Below are positions 27,577 to 36,896 of a DNA stretch of 64,000 bases, piece after piece. The notes beneath the pieces were generated by a model, which was not told the DNA's origin, made no database searches, and saw nothing but the letters and a program-made list of their open reading frames with translations. Position 1 is the first letter of the stretch. The number at the start of each line of letters is the position of its first letter. This stretch comes from Streptococcus sp. SK643 (lineage in GTDB: Bacteria; Bacillota; Bacilli; Lactobacillales; Streptococcaceae), in the NCBI RefSeq assembly GCF_000259505.1, contig NZ_AJMM01000019.1, positions 1 through 64,000 of the forward strand. Reading direction: 5' to 3'. The position numbers and the translations under genes are program-made.

Positions 27577-28227
27577 ATGGAAGCAATTATCGATAAAATC
27601 AAAGAGTATAAAATCATTGTTATCTGTACTGGTATGGGCTTGCTTGTCGGCGGATTTTTCCTGCTAAAGCCAGCTCCACAAACACCTGTCAAGGAAACGA
27701 ATTTACAGGCAGAAGTTGCAGCTGTTTCCAAGGATTCATCGACCGAAAAGGAAGTGAAGAAGGAAGAAAAGGCAGAGCCACTTGAACAAGATTTAATCAC
27801 AGTAGATGTGAAGGGGGCTGTGAAATCACCAGGGATTTATGACTTGCCGGTAGGTAGTCGGGTCAATGATGCTGTTCAGAAGGCAGGTGGCTTGACAGAG
27901 CAAGCAGACAGCAAGTCGCTCAATCTAGCTCAGAAAGTTAGTGATGAGGCTCTGGTTTACGTTCCAACTAAGGGAGAAGAATCAGCTAGTCAACAGGCAG
28001 GTTCTGGAGCGCCTTCTTCAACAAGCAAGGACAAGAAGGTCAATCTCAACAAAGCCAGTCTGGAAGAACTCAAGCAGGTCAAGGGACTGGGAGGAAAACG
28101 AGCTCAGGACATTATCGATCATCGTGAGGCAAATGGGAAATTTAAGTCGGTTGATGAACTCAAGAAAGTCTCTGGCATTGGTGCCAAGACCATAGAAAAG
28201 CTAAAAGATTATGTTACAGTGGATTAA
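27577..28227 (+). CDS. comEA: Competence DNA receptor ComEA
   Basis: This 216-residue membrane-anchored DNA-binding protein has one N-terminal TM segment (about residues 11-28), a low-complexity charged linker and a SLBB domain (about 68-125). Two helix-hairpin-helix motifs end the protein (NLNKASLEELKQVKGLGGKRA and VDELKKVSGIGAKTIEKL). It binds incoming double-stranded DNA outside the membrane. It overlaps comEC by 17 nt. Confidence 0.96.
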   Translation: MEAIIDKIKEYKIIVICTGMGLLVGGFFLLKPAPQTPVKETNLQAEVAAVSKDSSTEKEVKKEEKAEPLEQDLITVDVKGAVKSPGIYDLPVGSRVNDAVQKAGGLTEQADSKSLNLAQKVSDEALVYVPTKGEESASQQAGSGAPSSTSKDKKVNLNKASLEELKQVKGLGGKRAQDIIDHREANGKFKSVDELKKVSGIGAKTIEKLKDYVTVD

Positions 28228-30451
28228 GAATTTCCCTATTCCCCGAATTTACCTGAGTTTTCTGTTACTTTGGTTTTATTACGCTATTTTCTCAGCATCC
28301 TATCTTGCTTTATTGGGTTTCGTTTTTCTGCTAGTCTGTCTCTTTATTCAATTTCCGTGGAAACCTGCTAGCAAAGTTCTAGTGATTTGTGGAATCTTTG
28401 GTTTCTGGTTTCTCTTTCAAACTTGGCAACAGAGTCAAGCGAGTCAACATTTGGCGGATTCTGTTGAAAAGGTACGGATTTTGCCTGACACTATTAAGGT
28501 CAATGGTGATAGTTTGTCCTTTCGTGGTAAGTCTCGTGGACGCATTTTTCAAGTCTATTATAAACTCCAGTCCGAGGAGGAGAAAGAACAATTTCAAACT
28601 TTAACAGACCTTCATGACTTAGAACTAGAAGGAAAACTTTCGGAGCCAGAAGGGCAGAGAAATTTTGGTGGCTTTGACTACCATGCCTATCTGAAGACTC
28701 AGGGAATTTACCAGATTATCAATATTAAAAGAATCCAGTCACTTCAAAAGGTTAGCAGTTGGGATATAGGTGAAAACCTGTCCAGTTTACGCCGAAGGGC
28801 TGTAGTTTGGATTAAGACACACTTTCCAGACCCTATGAGTAACTACATGACGGGTCTCTTGCTGGGACATCTGGATACAGACTTTGAGGAGATGAATGAA
28901 CTTTATTCCAGTCTAGGAATTATCCACCTTTTTGCCTTGTCTGGTATGCAGGTAGGATTTTTCATGGATGGATTTAAGAAACTTCTCTTGCGATCGGGCT
29001 TGACCCAAGAAAAGTTGAAATGGCTGACTTATCCCCTTTCTATTATTTATGCAGGGCTGACAGGATTTTCAGCATCAGTTATTCGCAGTCTTTTGCAAAA
29101 GTTACTGGCACAACATGGTGTTAAGGGCTTGGATAATTTTGCCTTGACGGTCCTTGTCCTCTTTATCGTCATGCCCAACTTTTTCCTGACTGCAGGAGGA
29201 GTCTTGTCCTGCGCTTATGCGTTTATCTTGACCATGACCAGCAAAGAGGGGGAGGGGCTTAAGGCTATTGCCAGAGAAAGTCTAGTCATCTCCTTAGGAA
29301 TATTACCCATTCTATCCTTCTATTTTGCGGAATTTCAACCTTGGTCCATCCTCTTGACCTTTGTCTTTTCCTTTCTATTTGACTTTGTCTTTTTACCGCT
29401 CTTGTCTATCTTATTTGCCCTTTCCTTTCTCTATCCAGTCATTCAGCTGAATTTTATTTTTGAATGGTTGGAGGGAATGATTCGCTTTGTATCACAGGTG
29501 GCAAGTAGACCGTTTGTCTTTGGTCAACCCAATGCATGGCTTTTAATCTTATTGTTAATTTCCTTGGCTTTAGTCTATGATTTGAGGAAAAATATTAAAA
29601 GGCTAGCAGTATTGAGCATATTGATTACGGGTCTCTTTTTCTTGACCAAGCATCCACTGGAAAATGAAATGACCATGCTGGATGTTGGGCAGGGGGAAAG
29701 TATTTTCCTAAGGGATGTAACTGGTAAAACCATTCTCATAGATGTCGGTGGCAAGGCAGAATCTAATAAGAAAATCGAAAAATGGCAAGAAAAGGCGACG
29801 ACCAGCAATGCCCATAGAACCTTGATACCCTATCTTAAAAGTAGAGGAGTAGCCAAGATTGACCAGCTAATTTTGACTAACACGGACAAGGAGCATATTG
29901 GCGATTTGTTGGAGGTGATCAAGGCTTTCCATGTAGGCGAAATTTTAGTGTCCAAAGGCAGTTTGAAACAGAAGGAATTTGTGGAAGAACTACAGGCAAC
30001 TCAAACCAAGGTGCGCAGTGTGACAGCAGGAGAGAACTTGCCCATTTTTGGAAGTCAGTTAGAAGTCCTATCTCCTAGGAGAATTGGAGATGGAGGACAT
30101 GATGATACCCTAGTTCTGTATGGGAAACTCTTGGATAAGCACTTTCTCTTCACAGGAAATTTGGAGGAAAAAGGAGAGAAGGATTTGCTGAAGCAATATC
30201 CTGACCTGGAGGTGGATGTTTTGAAAGCTGGCCAACATGGATCTAAAAAATCATCAAGTTCAACCTTTTTAGAACAGCTCAAACCAGAGATGACTCTCAT
30301 CTCAGTTGGAAAGAGCAATCGGACGAAACTCCCCCATCAGGAAACTTTGACCCGACTGGAAACGATCAATAGCAAAGTTTTCCGAACTGACCAGCAAGGA
30401 GCTATACGCTTTAAAGGTTGGAATAGTTGGAAGATTGAAACGGTTGGCTAA
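28211..30451 (+). CDS. comEC: Competence DNA channel ComEC
   Basis: This 746-residue polytopic protein has an N-terminal DUF4131/OB-like part, a central Competence domain with many TM segments (LFALSGMQVGF) and a C-terminal metallo-beta-lactamase-like domain from about residue 480 (MLDVGQGESIFL). The metal motif reads NTDKEH in place of HxDxDH, so its nuclease activity is uncertain. It transports single-stranded DNA into the cell. Confidence 0.96.
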   Translation: MLQWIKNFPIPRIYLSFLLLWFYYAIFSASYLALLGFVFLLVCLFIQFPWKPASKVLVICGIFGFWFLFQTWQQSQASQHLADSVEKVRILPDTIKVNGDSLSFRGKSRGRIFQVYYKLQSEEEKEQFQTLTDLHDLELEGKLSEPEGQRNFGGFDYHAYLKTQGIYQIINIKRIQSLQKVSSWDIGENLSSLRRRAVVWIKTHFPDPMSNYMTGLLLGHLDTDFEEMNELYSSLGIIHLFALSGMQVGFFMDGFKKLLLRSGLTQEKLKWLTYPLSIIYAGLTGFSASVIRSLLQKLLAQHGVKGLDNFALTVLVLFIVMPNFFLTAGGVLSCAYAFILTMTSKEGEGLKAIARESLVISLGILPILSFYFAEFQPWSILLTFVFSFLFDFVFLPLLSILFALSFLYPVIQLNFIFEWLEGMIRFVSQVASRPFVFGQPNAWLLILLLISLALVYDLRKNIKRLAVLSILITGLFFLTKHPLENEMTMLDVGQGESIFLRDVTGKTILIDVGGKAESNKKIEKWQEKATTSNAHRTLIPYLKSRGVAKIDQLILTNTDKEHIGDLLEVIKAFHVGEILVSKGSLKQKEFVEELQATQTKVRSVTAGENLPIFGSQLEVLSPRRIGDGGHDDTLVLYGKLLDKHFLFTGNLEEKGEKDLLKQYPDLEVDVLKAGQHGSKKSSSSTFLEQLKPEMTLISVGKSNRTKLPHQETLTRLETINSKVFRTDQQGAIRFKGWNSWKIETVG

Positions 30452-30485
30452 TGAGCAGAAACTTTTCAAAAAATAACTTTTTATG

Positions 30486-30655
30486 TTGACAAGGGCTAAA
30501 AAACTTGGTATCATATAAAAGTTGAGAAAAGCAGAAGTGAGAGCTTCTCGCCTTGTGACATTAAGTTGCCTGGCCCTACGGATGAAAAGTTTCTAAGAAA
30601 CGCTATCATAACGTGCGGGCTTGTATATTTACGAGTCCGCTATTGTTTTTCTCTA
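30486..30655 (+). promoter_or_regulatory. infC-rpmI-rplT promoter and attenuator leader
   Basis: TTGACA (30486-30491), a 17-nt spacer and TATCAT (30509-30514), with TG upstream of the -10, give a strong promoter. The leader is about 160 nt. It ends in an 11-bp stem (GCGGGCTTGTA with TACGAGTCCGC, about 30616-30641) followed by a T-rich tract, which is a transcription attenuator. Firmicute infC operons carry an L20-responsive leader in this position, and that assignment is by context. Confidence 0.75.
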
Positions 30656-30678
30656 ATAAAACAAAAGAGGTGAAAACC

Positions 30679-31200
30679 ATAGCAAAGCAAGACTTATTCA
30701 TCAATGATGAGATTCGTGTACGTGAAGTTCGCTTGATCGGTCTTGAGGGAGAACAGTTAGGCATCAAGCCACTCAGTGAAGCGCAAGCTTTGGCTGATAA
30801 CGCTAATGTTGACCTAGTGTTGATTCAACCCCAAGCCAAACCGCCTGTTGCAAAAATTATGGACTACGGTAAGTTCAAATTTGAGTACCAGAAGAAGCAA
30901 AAAGAACAACGTAAAAAACAAAGTGTTGTTACTGTGAAAGAAGTTCGTCTAAGTCCAACTATTGACAAGGGTGACTTTGATACAAAACTTCGCAATGCAC
31001 GCAAATTCCTTGAAAAAGGAAATAAAGTTAAGGTATCTATTCGCTTTAAGGGTCGTATGATTACCCATAAAGAGATTGGTGCAAAAGTTTTAGCCGAGTT
31101 TGCTGAAGCAACTCAAGATATTGCAATCATCGAACAACGTGCTAAAATGGATGGACGTCAAATGTTCATGCAATTGGCGCCAGCAACTGACAAAAAATAA
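30679..31200 (+). CDS. infC: Translation initiation factor IF-3 (ATA start codon)
   Basis: This 173-residue IF-3 begins at ATA 30679 (read as Met: [21 protein letters not shown]). AAAGAGG lies 8 nt upstream, and no ATG/GTG/TTG lies in a usable position. An in-frame ATG at 30613 would translate the leader's terminator hairpin and is rejected. Rare start codons on infC are known to allow IF-3 to repress its own synthesis. It is first of infC-rpmI-rplT. Confidence 0.93.
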
Positions 31201-31232
31201 TTGTCAGAAAGTTAAATAAAGGAGAAAAAATC

Positions 31233-31433
31233 ATGCCAAAACAAAAAACACACCGCGCATCAGCTAAACGTTTCAAACGTACAGGTTCTGGTGGACTTAA
31301 ACGTTTCCGTGCTTACACTTCTCACCGTTTCCACGGAAAAACTAAGAAACAACGTCGTCATCTTCGTAAAGCATCTATGGTGCATTCAGGAGATTACAAA
31401 CGTATCAAAGCAATGCTTACTCGCTTGAAATAA
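31233..31433 (+). CDS. rpmI: 50S ribosomal protein L35
   Basis: This 66-residue basic protein begins [20 protein letters not shown] and contains the conserved [17 protein letters not shown] block. GGAG lies 9 nt ahead of the ATG. It is the middle gene of the operon. Confidence 0.98.
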   Translation: MPKQKTHRASAKRFKRTGSGGLKRFRAYTSHRFHGKTKKQRRHLRKASMVHSGDYKRIKAMLTRLK

Positions 31434-31484
31434 TAGCTTGACTGTAAGTAAACAATTCTAGGAAATATTTGGAGGAAATAAAAC

Positions 31485-31844
31485 ATGGCACGTGTTAAAG
31501 GTGGCGTTGTATCACGCAAACGTCGTAAACGTATTCTTAAATTAGCAAAAGGTTACTATGGAGCTAAACACATCTTGTTCCGTACTGCAAAAGAACAAGT
31601 AATGAACTCTTACTACTATGCATACCGTGACCGTCGTCAGAAAAAACGTGACTTCCGCAAATTGTGGATCACTCGTATCAACGCGGCAGCTCGTATGAAC
31701 GGACTTTCATACTCACAATTGATGCATGGTTTGAAATTGGCTGAGATCGAAGTTAACCGTAAAATGCTTGCTGACTTGGCTGTTAACGATGCAGCAGCTT
31801 TCAAAGCTCTTGCAGATGCAGCTAAAGCAAAACTTGGTAAATAA
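31485..31844 (+). CDS. rplT: 50S ribosomal protein L20
   Basis: This 119-residue ribosomal protein begins [19 protein letters not shown] and contains [12 protein letters not shown] and [16 protein letters not shown]20 is also the expected effector that binds the operon leader. It is the last gene of the operon. Confidence 0.98.
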   Translation: MARVKGGVVSRKRRKRILKLAKGYYGAKHILFRTAKEQVMNSYYYAYRDRRQKKRDFRKLWITRINAAARMNGLSYSQLMHGLKLAEIEVNRKMLADLAVNDAAAFKALADAAKAKLGK

Positions 31845-31853
31845 TAATTGATT

Positions 31854-31910
31854 GTTTCATTTTGCCTTATGCGGTGTTTACCGTAAAAGGCAGGATGAAA
31901 CTTTTTTATT
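31854..31910 (+). terminator. Terminator of infC-rpmI-rplT
   Basis: GTTTCAT (31854-31860) pairs with ATGAAAC (31895-31901) and internal TTTGCCTT/AAGGCA segments extend the stem. A run of six T follows. Confidence 0.8.
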
Positions 31911-32017
31911 TTTCAATTAAACTTCCTTTTTAATGAAAGGATGACAGAAATTTTAAAAGAAAATAGAATATTTCATGTATAATAAGTTTATATAGAAATG
32001 TTTGGAGTTGTTTGAAA

Positions 32018-33682
32018 ATGATAGTTGGTATTGATTTGGGAACGACTAATTCGTTAGTGGGTATCTATCAAGATGGTCAGGTTAAGTTGATTCCTAATGC
32101 TTTTGGTGAGTTTTTGACTCCTTCTGTTGTAGCCTTAGATGATAATGATGAGATTATTGTTGGAAAAATAGCTAAGGAACGCTTGGTTACTCATCCTGAT
32201 AAGACGGTTTCACAATTTAAACGTTTTATGGGAACGAAACATGAATTAAAGCTAGGGAGTCGTACTTATAAGGCTGAAGAATTAAGCTCTTTTATAATAA
32301 GAAAATTGATAGATGATGTAGAAACCTATCTTGGAAAGGAAGTTGACGAAGTCATTGTAAGTGTACCAGCCTATTTTAATGATGCTCAACGCTATGCAAC
32401 AAAACTTGCTGGGCAATTTGCAGGGGTTAAGATTGATCGTATTATTAATGAGCCTTCAGCAGCTGCTCTTGCTAAAAGATCAATGCTCAATCAAGAAGAC
32501 CAATCGCTTATTGTCGTCGATTTTGGTGGTGGGACTCTGGATATTTCTGTTGTCGAGCTTTTTGATAACATTGTAGAGATTGTCTCTATCGCAGGAGACA
32601 ATCGCTTAGGAGGAGAAGACTTCACGTCAGTCATTGCTGAGGAATTTTTAGTCGCCAACCAATTGAACAAGGAGGCAATTTCCCGTGAATTCTACGGTAA
32701 AGTCTTAGTCCAAGCTGAGAAGGTGAAATTAGAACTAAATAGCAAAGAAGAAGTGCAGATGGTAGTTCTTGATGAGGAAAAGGAATTTTCTTTAGTCTTA
32801 ACTTATCAGCGTTTTTATGAACTATGTAAACCATTGCTAGTACGTGTTAAATCAGTGTTGGATCGCGCTTTATTAGATGCGAATAATAGTTATGTGACAT
32901 CTAATCATTTTGTTCTTGTTGGCGGCACTTCAAAACTACGCTTGGTTCAAGATTTTCTATCCTATTGTACCAAACAAATTATGGAGGTATCTGTGGATCC
33001 TGATCTAATAATTGCTCGTGGTTGTGCTCTTCTAGCTGGAATAAAGGAACGTCAGGGAGAAATACGTGATTTGTTGCTTTCTGATATTTGTCCGTTTACT
33101 CTCGGTATTGAGATAGTTGGAGACCATTTTTCACCAATTATTGAGCGAAATTCTAGCTTGCCAGCTTCTCGTATTGAATATTATTCTACTTCTTATTTAG
33201 GACAGAGTCAGGTCAAAATAAGGATTTATCAAGGTGAGATGATGAAAGCATCACAAAACTTGTTCTTGGGTGAATTGGATGTTCCAGTACCTATTAATCA
33301 TCAAATAAATGAAAGTTTTACAGTTCGATTTACATATGATTTAAATGGAATTTTGGATGTAGAAGTTAAAATTGACTCAACTCAGAAAGTCTTTAGTCGG
33401 GCTATCCTACAAGATAGTATTACTTTGACAGAACAGGAAATCAAGATTAAACAAGCTGAATTGTCTCGTTATAAGATTAATGCTCAAGAAACGGAGATTT
33501 ACCAATTTTTGGTTGAGAAATCAAATCGTTTGTATGCTATGCTCTTGGGAAAAAGACGTAATGAATTAATGACAGCAACAATACAATTTGAAGAACAAGT
33601 AAATCAAGCTTCTATGTATCATCTTCCGAAAATCTACCAATCGTTCTCTCGTTACTTAGATCAAGTAGAGAGAGGACTATAA
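32018..33682 (+). CDS. Short Hsp70-family chaperone (HscC-like)
   Basis: This 554-residue Hsp70 has the nucleotide-binding motifs VGIDLGTTNSLVG, VVSVPAYFNDAQR, VVDFGGGTLDISVVEL and VLVGGTSKLRLVQ, then a substrate-binding domain with a reduced C-terminal lid. The length matches the HscC branch (about 556) rather than DnaK (about 607). ATG 32018 is chosen over TTG 32012, which is only 4 nt from the GGAG site. It ends 13 nt before a membrane-bound J-domain-like gene, its likely partner. The pair sits between rplT and gloA. Confidence 0.85.
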   Translation: MIVGIDLGTTNSLVGIYQDGQVKLIPNAFGEFLTPSVVALDDNDEIIVGKIAKERLVTHPDKTVSQFKRFMGTKHELKLGSRTYKAEELSSFIIRKLIDDVETYLGKEVDEVIVSVPAYFNDAQRYATKLAGQFAGVKIDRIINEPSAAALAKRSMLNQEDQSLIVVDFGGGTLDISVVELFDNIVEIVSIAGDNRLGGEDFTSVIAEEFLVANQLNKEAISREFYGKVLVQAEKVKLELNSKEEVQMVVLDEEKEFSLVLTYQRFYELCKPLLVRVKSVLDRALLDANNSYVTSNHFVLVGGTSKLRLVQDFLSYCTKQIMEVSVDPDLIIARGCALLAGIKERQGEIRDLLLSDICPFTLGIEIVGDHFSPIIERNSSLPASRIEYYSTSYLGQSQVKIRIYQGEMMKASQNLFLGELDVPVPINHQINESFTVRFTYDLNGILDVEVKIDSTQKVFSRAILQDSITLTEQEIKIKQAELSRYKINAQETEIYQFLVEKSNRLYAMLLGKRRNELMTATIQFEEQVNQASMYHLPKIYQSFSRYLDQVERGL

Positions 33683-33695
33683 AAAGGGAGATACT

Positions 33696-36329
33696 ATGAA
33701 TATATGGGAAACCTTAGGTATAGAAGTAACTTCTGATATTAAGGTCATTCGAAAACGCTATGCTGAATTGGTTCGGCTTTATCATCCAGAAGACCAGCCA
33801 GAAATTTATCAACAAATTGTTGAAGCTTACAAAGAAGCTTTGATTTTTGCGAAATCTAGAAAAATTAGGTCTCAAAATAGTCATAGAAAAATAAGCACTA
33901 TTCAAGAAGAAATATTGATTAATAAAGAAAAGCCAGAAACGTATAAGGCTACTCTTGATTTTGACAGCTTCAATGATACATTAAAGAATGACATAGAAGG
34001 GTCTAAAAAAACTAGTCTTAATTTCAGTGATTATAATGAATCAACCCTTATTTTTAAAAATACTTTAAACTTAGAAAATCTTCAATCAGATTATAAGAAA
34101 ACAAAGCTTGATCTTGACTTTAGTGCCTTTAATGAAACAAATTATCTGATTCAAAATGCGATTGAAAGTATTATAGGAAATAAATCCTATACTTTTGAGG
34201 AGCAAGAATATCTGTGGTTCCAGTTATTTCATGACTTCAAATATGATCTGTTTACACTAAAAAGTGTCTTGGAAGAAATGAATGTTTTTATTTTTGAGAG
34301 ACCTGAACAATTATCCTTGATCAAATTTTTAGTTGAGGAGTATATTCCTGATTTCCTTTATTGGCCTTACTATTATAGACTAAAGTATTGGAGAGTGAAG
34401 AGAGCCACTGTTAAAGATCAAGATATTTTATTTGAAGATGCTTTAAGCAAAAAGGAAAAGTTCTACGCTTCCTATCGTTTATGTCAGGCAATACTTGATA
34501 ATCTGCAAAAAGCAAATCAAATCAAAACTTGGGTAGATTTTTTTAAGGAGCCTTTTTCTACAAGTACATTACTATGGCAATTAAATGATCGACATCAGAT
34601 TTTTGAGAATGTTTTAGTACTTAGGTATATTTTAGAGAAAATAAGACCAGCATTGAGTGATTCAGACTATGAGTCCTATTATATGCTAGTTACACACTTA
34701 GAGGTATTGGAAAAAGACTTTTCTAAAACTACCAACATTTACCAATATTCTCTAGATAGTAGCGATGAGGTTGAAGTTGCTTTTTATCAGTTGATTTACT
34801 CTTGTAATCAGGATGATTCTATTCTTTTAGAAGATTTGACATATTTTTTTAAAAAAGTAAAAAACACATCTCTTATACTAGGTTTTCTAAAGAAAGTGGA
34901 TGTTTATTCTTTAATCAATCGAAAAGCCTTATCCATCATTCTCCAAAATGTAGATTATCATAGTGTGACAGATTCCAATGAATGCTTGAAAAAATTAGAA
35001 ATTTGGTCCAGAGTTCAGTCTTATTCTTCAATTGTGAAGGAGTGTGATTTAAATAATAAAGAAAGATTTGAACATTGGTATGAGGAAGTTTATCTATTTG
35101 TCGAAAATGTAACAACTAGTGATGAGCTTATAAATAATTGGAACATATGGAAAACATACCTTAATAAAAAAAACTATATTCTAGAGATTTTATTTGAACA
35201 GATATATAAAGCATATCATCGATTCACAGATGGAAAAGTTTTAAGGGAAGTTCTTAAAACTTTTCCTAGCTCTAAAATGGCTCCTCATATGATGACAGAA
35301 GAAACAGATCAAAAATTAGAAGAGATGTTAGTCTATGCTTTTGAAATCAATCGTCCAAAATCTCAATTATCCTATTCCTCTTGGAAGAAACGGCAGTTTA
35401 TTATCAATAAAATTCTTCAGTTTGTCTTTGCTATTTTTACATTTTTTTGTTTGATTCAAAGCATCTACGATCAACCTGGATCAAATATCTGGGTAAATGC
35501 TGGTACAGTATCTCTTTTTTACTTTTATTTGATAAGTTTGAAACAAACACCTATAGATGAAGGAGTTTCTATATATGGAGTGACATCACCCCCATTATTA
35601 AATTTAAACATGTGGGGCATTGGAACATTATTCCTTGTTTTAGCTATTCCATCGTCACCTTTGGGCACTTTAGCTACTTTATCTTTCATTACTTTCTTTT
35701 CGCTCATTGACGGTTTTAAGATAAATCAAGGGATTGTTTGGACCTATTCCTTAAATAAACTGATTCCTGTTGGAATTTGTTTTTCTAGTGGTTTTCTTGT
35801 AGCTCTAGCAATTCGAAGTCCGCTAATTTCTGAACTAGTGATGAAGTATGTATTTTTTCTAATAATAGCTCTCGGCCTACTTACTTTTACAAAATATAGT
35901 CCAGGTTTTTCTCCTTTACTTAAGAAAATTTTCTTTTCCAGTATGATTGGTATCATAGTCTTTCAACTATTTCCTCTTACATATAGTCGTCTAAAACTCT
36001 TTAATCCTCTTACTTTAGGACATGAAACTCTTTTTTTAACAGTCATTATTTTAATAAATGCCATTGCCTTATCTTATTTTAGAAAGGAACAAAGTTTAAT
36101 CATTGGAGTAAAAAAAGTTTTTATCATTTATGGATTACAGTTATTCATTTTTTTAGGACGGCTACTTAGGATTTTATTTGCACCTATATCTCCGTATAGT
36201 AAGGTTGACTTTGATAAAGATTTGTTGATTATAAATACTGAATATAACTTTTTCTTTCTTGAGGTCTTATTTATATTGATGATGTTTTTCCTAATTCGCA
36301 ATATTTTAAAGGAAAGAAAAGTAAGTTAA
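33696..36329 (+). CDS. J-domain-like membrane protein, partner of the adjacent Hsp70
   Basis: This 877-residue protein has an N-terminal J-like helix-loop-helix (residues 4-48: WETLGI..., RKRYAELVRLYHPEDQPE, IVEAYKEAL). The HPD tripeptide reads HPE, followed by D33. A soluble, charged, largely helical region without recognised motifs follows to about residue 560. The C-terminal third then carries about eight to nine hydrophobic segments. GGGAG precedes ATG 33696. It is AT-rich compared with flanking core genes. The client and role are unknown. Confidence 0.75.
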   Translation: MNIWETLGIEVTSDIKVIRKRYAELVRLYHPEDQPEIYQQIVEAYKEALIFAKSRKIRSQNSHRKISTIQEEILINKEKPETYKATLDFDSFNDTLKNDIEGSKKTSLNFSDYNESTLIFKNTLNLENLQSDYKKTKLDLDFSAFNETNYLIQNAIESIIGNKSYTFEEQEYLWFQLFHDFKYDLFTLKSVLEEMNVFIFERPEQLSLIKFLVEEYIPDFLYWPYYYRLKYWRVKRATVKDQDILFEDALSKKEKFYASYRLCQAILDNLQKANQIKTWVDFFKEPFSTSTLLWQLNDRHQIFENVLVLRYILEKIRPALSDSDYESYYMLVTHLEVLEKDFSKTTNIYQYSLDSSDEVEVAFYQLIYSCNQDDSILLEDLTYFFKKVKNTSLILGFLKKVDVYSLINRKALSIILQNVDYHSVTDSNECLKKLEIWSRVQSYSSIVKECDLNNKERFEHWYEEVYLFVENVTTSDELINNWNIWKTYLNKKNYILEILFEQIYKAYHRFTDGKVLREVLKTFPSSKMAPHMMTEETDQKLEEMLVYAFEINRPKSQLSYSSWKKRQFIINKILQFVFAIFTFFCLIQSIYDQPGSNIWVNAGTVSLFYFYLISLKQTPIDEGVSIYGVTSPPLLNLNMWGIGTLFLVLAIPSSPLGTLATLSFITFFSLIDGFKINQGIVWTYSLNKLIPVGICFSSGFLVALAIRSPLISELVMKYVFFLIIALGLLTFTKYSPGFSPLLKKIFFSSMIGIIVFQLFPLTYSRLKLFNPLTLGHETLFLTVIILINAIALSYFRKEQSLIIGVKKVFIIYGLQLFIFLGRLLRILFAPISPYSKVDFDKDLLIINTEYNFFFLEVLFILMMFFLIRNILKERKVS

Positions 36330-36444
36330 GAGATAGTTTTATTTTTTGTTAGATTTGATAAGGATATTAGTTACGATCTAATTTCTAGATAAAGGATCAG
36401 AAAAAGGGTATAATAAGAAAATCAAAATGAAATAGGAGAAAAAT

Positions 36445-36825
36445 ATGGCTTCAAAAATGCTACACACTTGCTTGCGAGTAGAAAATCTTGAAAAATCAAT
36501 TGCATTCTATCAAGATGCTTTTGGTTTTAAAGAATTGCGTCGCAGAGATTTTCCAGATCATGCCTTCACGATTGTCTATCTGGGTCTTGAGGGCGACGAC
36601 TATGAGTTGGAGTTGACTTATAATTACGATCACGGTCCTTATGTGGTTGGAGATGGATTTGCTCATATCGCTCTAAGTACACCTGATCTTGAGGCTCTTC
36701 ATCAAGAGCACAGTGCAAAAGGCTATGAAGTGACTGAGCCAAATGGTCTACCGGGAACTGCACCTAACTATTACTTTGTCAAAGACCCTGATGGATATAA
36801 GGTCGAAGTTATTCGTGAAAAATAA
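36445..36825 (+). CDS. gloA: Lactoylglutathione lyase (glyoxalase I)
   Basis: This 126-residue metalloenzyme of the vicinal-oxygen-chelate fold detoxifies methylglyoxal adducts. Metal ligands are visible as His in HTCLRVENLEKS, Glu in YELELTYNY, His in GFAHIALS and Glu in GYKVEVI. It is monocistronic, with its own terminator. Confidence 0.92.
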   Translation: MASKMLHTCLRVENLEKSIAFYQDAFGFKELRRRDFPDHAFTIVYLGLEGDDYELELTYNYDHGPYVVGDGFAHIALSTPDLEALHQEHSAKGYEVTEPNGLPGTAPNYYFVKDPDGYKVEVIREK

Positions 36826-36832
36826 TCTCATG

Positions 36833-36870
36833 AAGTCAAGTAGAATGTTCGTCTTCTACTTGACTTTTTT
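36833..36870 (+). terminator. gloA terminator
   Basis: A perfect 13-bp stem (36833-36845 with 36854-36866) is followed by TTTT. It is one of the strongest hairpins in the window. Confidence 0.9.
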
Positions 36871-36896
36871 AATTTGAAAGAGTATACTAATAAAAA

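Noticed and set aside
30613..30678. N-terminal extension of IF-3 from an ATG at 30613
   Set aside because: The 22 extra codons run through the attenuator hairpin, have no ribosome-binding site and do not resemble IF-3. ATA 30679 has an ideal site.
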